Shown here: positions 26,501 through 38,500 of the stretch, piece by piece
Numbering within the stretch: the first letter of the stretch is position 1
How the letters are laid out: every line of letters starts with the position of its first letter
Assembly (NCBI GenBank): GCA_030248195.1
Contig: JASAND010023015.1
Location: 27,184 to 91,183 of the forward strand
Direction of reading: 5' to 3'
DNA length: 64,000 nt
DNA from: Trissonchulus latispiculum
Taxonomy: Eukaryota > Nematoda > Enoplea > Enoplida > Ironidae
Position numbers and translations under genes: made by a program
The notes under the pieces: generated by a model
Databases searched by the model: none
What the model was told of the DNA's origin: nothing
The model's input: the letters and a program-made list of their open reading frames with translations, nothing else

Positions 26501-29500
26501 ACTTACAAACCAGATTTCACTGCATCTTAAAGTCGTCTGAACAGCTTATTACGCAGATTTTTATATCCAACCGTAATGCTTAAAGACAGTCTAGTGCACA
26601 AAGCAATGGAACAAATAGCTCAAGTTAGGTTAGTTAGTAATTTAGTTAGTTAGTAAGTTAGTAATTATGTTACCTATGCATGCTAATACTGCCTTCCAAG
26701 GTTCAATGAAGAGATTTCCGGTTTTAGATGAAAGTGTCAACCTGGCAAAACATTCTATTGCTTCCAGAAGCGTCAGTGCACTGATGATGACAAACAGTGA
26801 CGTTAAACAAATTGAAATGATTGCACAAGTATTCTGAAACATTAAGTAAAAATTGATGGTGACAAAACCAACGGCAGAGGCTAAGCTTCCTCTTTAGCGT
26901 TCTGGATTTCTTTGACTTAAACATCGACTCTGCGGGATGATCCGCTTCTATATTCTGATGCTGTCTTCTTAGTTTGCATGATAATAACATTTGCATTCAG
27001 TAATCAAATGAACATGAAGCATTGACTGACCAGCAGGACGAAGTGACAGACGCATGTATGTAGGGGTGACACGTTATGTTTAGCTTTATGCTCACATATA
27101 ATTTGGTCACCACACATCTCGCTCATTGGAGGTTTGATGTTTTGTTTGCTTCATTCAGTTGTATGCAGGTAAAATGCCCTAACTGTATTCGATTTGAATG
27201 CGAATTGAAATGAGGGAACTGCAGCAAACTGAAACAAGCTGATATACCCTGATTTCACATTTTAGCATACCTGCCTTGCCGAATATTTAATAGTTTTTGA
27301 AAATATTCATTCAGTGTGTAGACAACTGAACACGACTATTTGCTTCTGTTCTAGCTTAGAGATCTTTTGAAAACATTTACTGCATTTTCACTTCTAGCTG
27401 GAAGATGTTCTGGCCCTTGATCTCACTGCAATAGTTTTCCTTCTATAAATAGCTTTCTACTGACACAGAACAAGTACTAATTAAATATTTTAAAATCCAC
27501 TGCGTGTGCATTGTATCACATTTAGACACAAAACTAATGCAAAAATACAGCTAACATTTTATTTCAGTTAAAGAAAAATGAAATTTAAAGAAAGAAATTC
27601 TGAATTTCAAGAAAAGAAAAAGAAAACTTCATTTTATCGCCTTCATAACATTCTGACAGCTGATATGCTCTTGTTGTTTGAGGCTGACCTTTGCCTACCT
27701 CTTTACCACTGGACTAGCACAAGCACAAATTAACAGCTGCGTTTCTTCAAAGTCGGCAATCAAGGTTTTGTTAGTCAACTGTCACAGAAAACGAGTAGTT
27801 GTCATTATTGCGATTAATATTTGATGCATACATTTAAATGAAAGAAAATGAAAAGAAAATTTTTCGAGAAATAAATGAAAGAAAAGTTAACTGAAATTTA
27901 ATGTTAGCTGTATATTGCAATCGAAATTAAGTTCAACTCCAGCGTTTCTCTGATTCAAGGCAATTGGAAGATTTAAGAAAGTAACAATTGAGAATAGGGA
28001 TGCTTAATGTCTTTGAGTTTGGCGAAACGAAATTGGTGGCATTAGATATACCAATCCAACTACTATTAGGGTACACTGGAACTTTTACGGTTACAATTAA
28101 TAACATTAGTAGGCAATATGGGAATACGTTAGTTTTATTAGGTATTATTGTGAAATAATGAAATCACTAAAATTTAGTAAAAATACCTAGTATCGAATTT
28201 AACAGATTAATAGTTTAGTGCGTTTATTGATTTTGTGAATCCAGTTGAAAGCGCGTTTCTCTTAGATTCAGCCTACCTATGAAAGTTACTTACTTAATAT
28301 TGAGAGTTATTAATTATGCCGCAGATTAGCTTAAAACCCAACCTTTGCTACCTTAGCTTCTCAACATCGCTTGCTAATTTACTAAACGTAGTCAAAATGT
28401 TTGACCAAAAATTGGTATGAATTGTTTTTATGCAAAATGGACATGGTCACGTTTTTGGTGTAATATTTTTTGCAGTTTGCCAATATCAGTTAATCGACCA
28501 GAATTCAGTTCAGGGCATTTTAATTTGAATATAGACATGCTATGTTTGGTCTGTACACTGGCACAGATTTTGTTACAACCTATTTCGAGTAGATCGCGCA
28601 AAAACAACCATTCTTCAAAAATCAGCACTCAAGAACAATAGAAATTAGATGCTACAATTAGTCTCAAGGCATATTGTCATATACCTCTAGTATTTAAAAT
28701 CTTTGTACCGCATTTTTCGTAGCAGTTTTAGGAAGTATAGCATGCAATTATTCCGCGGAAGGGGAGCACGACCTTTAAGTGGAAATGGGATGTACCAAGA
28801 GTACGCACCTGAACAGCAATGCTTACAGACACTAAATGGTGACTGTATCCTGTTACGCAATTGAAATGTTGTCTGGGCTTACTGTTGTTTCAGCCTGTTT
28901 TCGGCTCCTGTAAATTAGTATGAGAACATGTGCCGTAAATAGTAGGATATCCTGTGAGGTTTGAAGAATTGGAATATAATCAAAATTTCTAAAAAAATAA
29001 AAACGTATTTTCTAGATTTCCGTGTGATAGGCAGAATAGTGATCGTCCTTATTAAAGTTAGTAGAATTACACTGACGTTTCGGTTTAAATATTTGGCAAC
29101 ACGATGTTGGCTACTACTTTAAATAGAGGAACAGTTTGATTACTGCCTATTAAATAAACAGAAGTAATGGGTAAAACGCCATGTTTAAAAAGTAATCCAC
29201 AAATTTGTTGACTATTATATTGTAGTTATTTACGAATGTCTGATAAACGCCGTACTTTTACATGTACATTCTAAATCAAGATGCTTATTAGACAATTTTG
29301 TGGTTTACGAAAAAGAATCACAGGCGGTTCTTGGTGATTACAAGCAACGATTTGCAATTAGTAGGCATCCTCAATTATCAAAAACTGAAAACTTTTCCGA
29401 TAACTATTTGTGAACTGTACTTGCTGTAAATGATCGGTTTAACGGAACAACATAAGGCTGTTGTGCACACCGAATTTTTGCAAGAATTGCATTCGCGGAA

Positions 29501-32500
29501 GTATATTCTTAAGCAGTACTTACTATCGAAAAACAAGAAATTTAGCTTACTTAGTTGACAGCTGTCCAACAATGGTGATCCCCAATATGACAAGTAACCA
29601 TGTGCATCCTATGACCTGTGTTGATGTTATTACATTTTCGTCTGTTTGACTAAGCGGTGAAGGAGCAGGCTAGAACAAAGTTTTGGCAGCTATGAAAGAT
29701 AAATGTCTGCCAGGGTCTTAAATATCCGATCCCAGATCTAATATCCTACAGAGCGTGAGTGAAACATAGGGTACAAATTTGATGGTACCAAGAGTACATA
29801 ATATAAGAATAAGAAACCCTTACACTAGCATGTACAAATCACGCTAGGTATGCTCGGTGCGTTAAGTCGGGACCCCCCCCCACCGAAAGTCTCATATAAG
29901 CGTGTGTCTGCTCGCTGATTCGCACATTAGCCTATAAGGCTTACTGTAGGTAATTTATTAGTAATTTTAATTAATTAATTATATTAGGTTAATGCACTTA
30001 AAAACTAATTCGACAACTTTTTAGAATTTTTTCTGCTCTTTTCAACAATATCAAATTGTTGCGGATTACATTACTCGAATTATGCAATTATTATGCTACA
30101 ATTTTTCTATCATTGGAAAGAGCAGAAAAAATGCTACAACGTTGTCGAATTATTTTTTAATTGCATTACGCTAATGAAAGTTATAATTAATTAATTAAAA
30201 TCACTAATAAATTACCTACAGTAAGCCTTAGGCTAATGGGAGAATCTGCGAGCAGAGACACGCTTATACGAAAGCGTGTAATTAGTGCTAAGAGGGACCT
30301 CCCCCGAGACTTTCGTGGGGGGGGGTCCGACTTAACGCACCGAGCATACCTAGCATGATTTGTACATGCTAGTGAAGAGTTTCTTACTCTTATATTATGT
30401 ACTCTTGATGGTACGAAATACAAAATATTTCGAGCCTTTCTTATTGTAGCAGCATCGTTAGCTGTGTATTATGCATCCGTATCCACAAATTTTGGTTTTT
30501 CACGAAATGCCATGAAACTCGACAAACAGCTACTAATCTATGCTTTGAATGAAAACATGTAGTCTTTTGATACTCTTTCAATTTGTTGAATTAAAAACTC
30601 AACAATTTTCTTACATCTCTATTCTCTCAGACAGAACCGATTGAAAATTTCTACTTAAAGGGCCTCCTGCTTGCCTTTCATACATATCTGGACCCTCTTG
30701 TATCACTTACATAATGGCAACTGTTGGTTGTTGCTGGTGGCTGCTTATGATTTAGAAAAACAAATATGATAAATACTAATTTTAAAGGAAAACCACGATC
30801 TGATCTTTGGAACGAAACTGTGTTGTATTTTATGGGTGAGCATTAAATAAACTTCAAGAACTACAACATTCTATGTTCAACCAGAAGAGTATGTGGTAAC
30901 TCTTTCTACAAGTATATCTCACAGGCAATAACAATGTCCTTGTTGATACATTATAACAAGGAAATGCGTCTGCACCGCGCCCATCAACAACGTAGTTATC
31001 CATTTGTTTGCTGAATCGTTTCCAGATAAGCATCTCATCAGAAACAGCTGCTGACTCTCCTACCCTGTTGCTTATTGGCGGATAAGGACTTCCGTCCCAA
31101 GAATACAAGATGCGACCACTCAGATATCCAGCATAGTATAATGGGTTAGCCATTCTATCCTAAAAGGTTTACCAAGCAGTTTAACGATGTGGTTGTAAGC
31201 TAGGGAATGCTTGCAAGTTTGCGACCAGACTAACTTCACTGACTTATACATGAGTGTGGTAAAAGTTGTGATAATATCCTAGCTGCCTCCTTGCGATGAC
31301 ACCATTTTTCAAACATGTGTTAAAAATTCCAAGGGCCGACATGCCAAAAACAGGTTCAGTATGACACAATAGCGTTTTTCCTTCCACAATGCCTTTTCTA
31401 AGTAGCAGACGATTTCGCTGACCTATCTAGCAGACATACAAACTATGAACAAATAAAACTCATTCTGGCCTATCTTTTTATGAGAACATTTTCATGGCGA
31501 AACTTTCACTGCAAACAAAAAAGTGCACGTAGGAGTCAGAAGATTTCAGCCTAAACCCTTAAACTTTCACAATAGAAACTCAAACTGTAAACTTGAATCT
31601 GAATCTTCTTCATAGAAGCCAAAGCAACAGCACGCAAAACCAAAATGTAATCGAGAACATTAAGATTATCGTGGATACAAACAATAAAGATTCGTATATA
31701 AATCCATACAATACAAAGAATCTTACATGCGATATCTTACGTAAACAATACAGAAGTTAAAAATGCGAGTGATAAACACTTTCTATTATAGGTTATGGGT
31801 AGGCTGCGTTTTGATGTTTTTTGTCTGTATATTGTGGATCCTCTGGGTCCGTCCTATGCCCTATTCGTCGTTTGTACAGTATAGTATAATTTTACCCTAT
31901 GAATTTAGGACTTTGTCGGAAACATTTTGGTTGGAATTTAAAATAGACACTTTGCGAAAATGTAACAGGAACGGAGTTTGTTTGTATGTGGTTTGTTTGT
32001 TTGTTTGGTTGTGGGTTAAAAATTACTAGTCGTAATTCATAATTACACAAGTCTAATAATTTAAATGTTAACTGCTAATTGTTATTTTCTGTATGGTGAC
32101 CCCTTGTTTGTACCTATTGGTAATCGTGGAAGTTTCCTGTTTTGATCCTTTTAGTGGGTCGGTTAGCAATTAATTTTGGGGAATTGTCAGAAAATGGGGG
32201 AAAATATTTGCAAATCAGATTAGAAACTACTTACCTGGGGTGTTTTTCGTCCCCAGGTAAGCCCCTTAGCAAACAACCTAAAGAGATAAGATGCAAATTT
32301 CCTTTAATCAGAAAATTATGGCCATCTCTCGATAAGTGTACAGTAGGGCGGGGATGCCCTACTGACAAAATTCAAGTGTTACCTAATTTGCATATACTTT
32401 CATTTCCAATTTCTCTCAAATTCACATGTTATGCATTACTTCCTTGTCTTTCGTCTGGAAACTTCTACCTAATTTGCATAATCTAATTTGCATATTCCAA

Positions 32501-35500
32501 AATTGGGGCTTTAAAAGGGGGACACTTTTCACTGTTGGGGTATTCTGGTATTCTAGTTGGACTTTTATCAAGCCTACCTTTCTACAAGCTCCGGTTTCCA
32601 GGTTGGTAAGTAGCTTTTCTGGCTAATTTGGGTCCCCTCGCGCTTCGAACTTCGGGGAGGAAAAGTAGAAGCCTCCCAGTCTGGGGATAGGCTGGGTGGG
32701 GGACTCCTGAAATTTATTGAGGGATGGCGCCTAAATTTATTCGTCTTATATTCAAAATTCTACTTACTTACTAAATTTCCTTTTTCTGTTCGTATCTTCT
32801 AAATTAATGTTCCAAAAAATTTGATATACGGCCACTTGGCCTAGTCTTCTATTTAGTTAGGGCTTAGTTTTTAGTTAGTTCGGTAGGTAACTTTTCTAAA
32901 TTTAAATCTGGCAGTCAATTTTGAGTCTAGGGCCACGTTAGGTCAAAATCTCGTTGGCGAGGCTTGTCTTGGGCCGGCCTGGAACTATCTCCAGTCCAGG
33001 TTGCGTATCCAGCCTCAAGCGCACAGCACCCCCGTAAAGAGTCTTGTTGGGTCCCACTGACTCTGGGTCTCCAACTTGATTTCTTTACAACAGGCTGCCA
33101 GTTCCGGCCCCCAACCCTTTCAAAATTTTACTTGCTTTCTCTCTGGTTTTGGGAGGCAATTTTCCCCGGATTTCGGGAGAAATAAAGCAAGTTTTGCGGC
33201 TTTCCCGGGTTTAGGGAAGCCAATGTATTTTCCGGGGTACGGGAAATAAAATTCTTTTAGCAAAATTTTAACTTTTTATAACTAAAATCACTTTTATTTC
33301 TCAATTCAGCCTCGCCTTTTATTTTAATGCATTTTTAAATCTAAAATTGCGTTTATTCTCAAACTTTTATCAGCTTATTGCTTAATTTTAACCTTTTTAC
33401 GAATTTTAAAACCTTTTTTGATAACTAGAGATATGAGACTGCAGCTCAGCGTGAGAGGACAGGAGCCTCTGATCCCTCTGCTCAGGCTAGCAGCTTAATG
33501 GATCTGGTGGAAAGGTCTCCTGCTGCCGGCTATGGCACGGAGCAATAACCTTTTCTCCACCAGACATAGCAGAATCTGCTTCTATGCTAACAGAAGAAAA
33601 TTGGTTGGATCCTCAACTGGTTTTCAACAGTACGCCTTGATTTGAGGGCGGAGTCTGCAGCGCCAACTCGGACGTCGGGTCAGGCAACGCATGTATATAC
33701 CAACATGAATGCTGTAACACCGCATCATTTAGCTGTGAGGATGCCGGAATAAAGGCTCTTCATTCATTAATAGGCTCTCTTGGAAACGAGGTTGAGCTGT
33801 TGCCGGGCTTTGAGGTTCTGTTCCAACAAACTTACAGCTCTGGCGATTCAACGACCGCACACAGGAGGAGCCTCTCCTGTCCATGCTCACCCGCAGGAGG
33901 GTATTTTCTGTGAGAGCCTCTTGGCCTCGCAGAGCTATGCTATGAGCCGGATCATGGCCATAGACCTCACATCGTGTGGTAGCTTCACGAAGTGGGCTAA
34001 GCAGTTTGCCTGGACTCTTCTTCTTCTTCAATGGTATAGTATGGCGGGTCAATGGAGCTTACCTGTGGTCTCAGGTTTGAGCTTCGGGGCAGTCCAAAGC
34101 GTATATGCAGGGGCTTTGAACTTAAGCCCTGGGGACGAGTAGTCCTGCTTACTTGTGTGGCTAGTAAGAGTCACCCCTGCTTGCTTGTCTTGTGTCCTGT
34201 AATGAGCCTGTTTACCAGTTGTGTCCCAGTTCTCGGCACTGGGGCCATTCAAGGCGTACCTGCAAGGGCTTTGGACTTAAGCCCTGGGGAGCTGCAAGCC
34301 TTGGAGCTCTTGGTAGGGCCTTTGGCCGGCCGGACTATGGCTGGTGAATGATAAGTAGGGGTCAGGATCTGACGCCCAAATGATAAGAGCTACCAACATT
34401 GTAATGGCTACTTTTTCTATCCAAATATGGCCTTACTATGCTATGATCTAGCTTTCGAGGCTTGTACCGGACTAGCATGAGACTGGTCTTTAGCAAGCCT
34501 AGGCATGGCGAAGCCTAGTACTGTTCTCTCCCGCCCGGAGATGGGTTGGGCCTGCCCGGCGAAGGGTAGGATAAGGTCCAAAACGGCGATGTTTTGTAGA
34601 CCAGCTGGCTCCTTCCTATGGTATAAATCTACGGCGGAGGAACCTCATAGCCTCAACAGCGACGATGATACTATGGTGCCTCAATGGTGAAGACAACGGC
34701 GGATGTTGACCCAAATCCTTGGTTGGTACCTACCAGTCCCCAAACACTATTATCATTCCTCCTCTGATTCTATGATCCATGACTACTCTACTGTGACTCT
34801 ATTTCTGATCCTACATTATGATCCTCTACTATGATCCTCAATTATGACTTACTCTCAACTTGGACTATTGCTCAATTATGCCATTCCCTATTGTGACTGC
34901 CATTACAAACTGTGATCTACCTCCCGACCAGTGACTTTAATCCCAGTCCCGGAAGAAAGAAGACATCGAAGAATAAGTATGGTTGTTTTGAAACTAACGC
35001 TAAATCTATTTATTGCTTTGTATATATATATATATATATATCGTTTGTTTGCCAAAGTTCTCAAAATTAACAAAACTTATAGCCAAAAATTAACCTAAAT
35101 TCTTCTAGTTTACTAAAATTTTTCTCGTTTACTAGTTCTGTGAGGCGTCCGGGGATGGACAAACAGTCCCTATAAATTTCCTTTTATAAGGCCACCACAT
35201 CTTAAATTTAAAATTCTACCTCTTGCGGGCGCAAACGGTAGTTGTCCCAACGAACCCTGCCCACTAAAATTCTACTTACCAAAACTGGAAGGGTCGGCGG
35301 CCTATGCCTCCCTAACCATTCGATAGTTGTGTTGTCATGGGCACTGTAACGGCATCGTAGTCTCTTCGTGAGTCTGCGCCCACCATTGAGGGGATTCGAT
35401 GTCGTGAGGCGAGCGCTCCCCTATTTCAGGGTGATCTCGCTATGCCGCGCAATGACACCCTATCAGGTTGTTTTACTCATAAAACTTTTTCGGTCTAATC

Positions 35501-38500
35501 CCAGCTGTCTACATAGCTGACGGTCCTCACAGGCGCTCCACCCGTGGTTGGCCTTTAGTCCAGGCGCCTTCTAGCCGGATCCGGGGATGGTTCCATACCT
35601 GTGTTGCCTCGCTAAAATTTTCTTTTTGTTTCGAGTTTCTACTAATTTAGTTTCGCCTAGTTGTTTTTCCGGTATATCTTTGGTTCCCTCGCAGGAGCTC
35701 GGGCGGTAAGCCCTGGGGACATGTACAGTAGGGCGGGGATGCCCTACTGACAAAATTCAAGTGTTACCTAATTTGCATATATTTTCATTTCCAATTTCTG
35801 TCAAACATTCACGTGTTTTCTATCACTTCCTTGTCTACGCTTTTCGTCTGGAAACTTCTACCTAATTTGCATAATCTAATTTGCATATTCCAAAATTGGG
35901 GCTTTAAAAGGGGGACACTTTTCACTGTTGGGGTATTCTGGTATTCTAGTTGGACTTTTCTCAAGACTTCTTTTCAACAAGCTCCAGTCTGCAGGTTGGT
36001 AAGTCGCTTTTTGGTAATTTGGGTCCCCTCGCGCTTCGAACTTCGGGGAGGAAAAGTAGAAGCCTCCCAGCCTGGGGATAGGTTGGGTGGGGGACTGCTG
36101 AAATTTATTGAGGGAGGGCGCTTAAATTTATTCGTCTTATATTCAAAATTCTACTTATTTACTAAATTTCCTTCTTCTGTTCCTATCTTCTAAATTACTG
36201 TTCCAATAAATTTTATATACGGCCACTTGGCCTAGTCTTTTATTTAGTTAGGGCTTAGTTTTTAGTTAGTTCGGTAGGTAACTTTTCTAAATTTAAATCT
36301 GGCAGTCAATTTTGAGTTAGGGCCACGTTAGGTCGAATCTCGTTGGCGAGGCTTGTCTTGGGCCGGCCTGGAACTATCTCCAGTCCAGGTTGCGTATCCA
36401 GCCTCAAGCGCACAGCACCCCCGTAAAGAGTCTTGTTGGGTCCCACTGACTCTGGGTCTCCAACTTGATTTCTTTACATAAGGACTTGCAAGAGAGACCG
36501 CAAATGCTGACTGACAGATACAGTCAGCACAAAGACTGAAACGCTGGGTGAATAACCCAGAACTAATCTTGTTTTTCTCCAAGCAGTCAGTCTTGGGGCA
36601 GACTCGCTGCTGAACGGTTGATCTCTGGTATTTACTGCTCTGCAGTTCGTTTCTTGACGGCCATTGGAGCCTTGCGATTTGTATACTGTTAAGTCTAGTA
36701 TCGGAAGTTTGAGTGGAGTTTGATATTCGCCTGCATCTCTACAAGCCCCCAGAATTTTTGTATCATTTCTGATCAGGAGTTTGTTCCAATTGTTCCCATT
36801 ATCTTCTAACCCGGCACATTGTGGAATCTCTGGTAAGAGTAAGTTGTGGGTCACTGGAAGTGCGGCAGTTATAATTTCGGAATAGTAATAGAGTTTCGTT
36901 TGATTTTGAGATTGATTAATCTGAATCACCTTTCCATGGTTTCACGGTCTATCTGTAAGCTGTTGTGTAGTTAATCGCTGAATTCTGTAATTGTTGTGAG
37001 ACTCTGTTTATAAATTCAAACTTTGTAGCTGTGTCTGATCCCAAACTTGTTAGCTTATTGTAACTTGTTCTTCACCTTAGTCTGTTGTATTCAAAATCCT
37101 ATTTTGATGTGCTGCTCGTGAATGTTTGCATAATCGTTTTATCGTTTTGTAAACTCAATAGAACTCAAAAATTTTTAGTCTTGACTCCCCTAGGGAATTG
37201 TTATCTAGAATTTATAATTATTAGTTTAAGTGAGCGAAGTAGCAGAACAAGTATCGTAAGCCCGACCAATCGTGTAAGGTTTGTCTATCGACTGCGCAAT
37301 CTGTTCTCATAGTCTTATTTCTGTGGACAATCTAGAACTAGGTCTCACCATACCTGAAGAAGAGGTACCGATATTCGAATCAAGCGAAGATAGGTCACCT
37401 TTGCCATTACTCGTAATATTTGTCATGAAAATATACTTTAATGTAATGAAAATAATGCTGCTACTCTTAAATTTTTTGCAATTTTCAGAATGTTATACCT
37501 GACTTACGGAACAGCTGTCGGTGAATATTACAGCAATCTCTGTAACAAAAGCAGACGTATTTTACATATATTTTTAAGAGAACAAATAAGCGGCTAAGTT
37601 ACAAAAACAAATTAACGTAACATTATACTGCAACTGTTAAGAACCTACAAAGTAGCATTAGGACATTTGCGACTCACAATTAACAGTAGCACCGAAAGGC
37701 CGCAATAAGTGTAATTCAATGGTGACGACAGAGTGAATATAATCATTGGCAAGAAAATAAAACGCTCCACTGGGCACTTTCCTTACCAGCATTCTTCTTT
37801 ACCTCCTGCCTTTCATTCAACAAAAATGCAACCAATATAGGAGACGACCCAAAGATGCGTCACCTTTTTAGAACAGATTTCATATTTCGGAGTCATAATT
37901 TTCTAGCTAGTGCAATCTTAAACTGTATAAAGTAAAACTTTTATGTTTGTTATTTTACATTAGCTTTAGTAATTCTAGCAGCCTGAACCAAATTCAATCG
38001 AAACTGTAAAAGTTACGAATTAGTTTACAGTTTAAATTTGATGTTGACACAGTTTAGTCTCTTAATGTGCGTCGGGGGAGTACAAAAACTAAATGTAAAA
38101 TTGCAAACTGTCTTGTAAATATTGTTTTTATGTTGCTGCAGTGAAAGAAGGAAGTAAAAACAACCTATATACTTAATTTCTTTCCAAAATATTAGGTACA
38201 GATGAAGCTGTGAACGTTTGAACTTTTTACGGTTTTAGGGGCTTAACTCAAGCACTGTTGATTTTTCTCCAGAAATGACAATTTTTCCTGATTGAAAATA
38301 TTCGTGTGAGCTTCCGAAAACTGGGAAAAGTTTTGTATTTGGTAGCTAACACAAAATTGACGATGACGCACTTTAGGCTACATCGTGTACTTTTAAATAC
38401 TTGTCTGGCTTTTCTAAACCTAAAGAATTTTTTCAATTTTCTTATTTTATGTTTATAAACTAATTGGCAGCTATTCACAGAAGCTTAAATATTCGAAACC

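Larger units (their letters stand above)
32337..36478 (+). mobile_element. Complete non-autonomous LTR retroelement (large-LTR derivative)
   Basis: Two long direct repeats, 32337-33089 and 35722-36478, both TGTACAGTAG..TTTACA and closely alike, bound a 2.6-kb interior. A 4-bp duplication TAAG flanks the whole (32333-32336, 36479-36482). A polypurine-like tract AAGCCCTGGGGACA precedes the 3' LTR. The interior has no reverse transcriptase, protease or integrase reading, only short chance ORFs, so it must borrow enzymes. AAGCCCTGGGGA also recurs twice inside (near 34128 and 34280). It is inserted in an intron of gene 1, in the opposite orientation, close to an exon. Confidence 0.85.

Noticed and set aside
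28281..28340. A TM2 exon shared with 51.49-51.54 kb, suggesting a third receptor copy
   Set aside because: The shared block also matches the start of the TTAA MITEs at 52.0 and 53.4 kb, so it is transposon sequence, not a paralogous exon.
28883..28907. A 25-base exon (SRKQAETT) between TM1 and TM2 of gene 1
   Set aside because: Splice borders and phase fit, but it is too short to supply TM2 and gene 2 has no such exon; kept only as a remote possibility.
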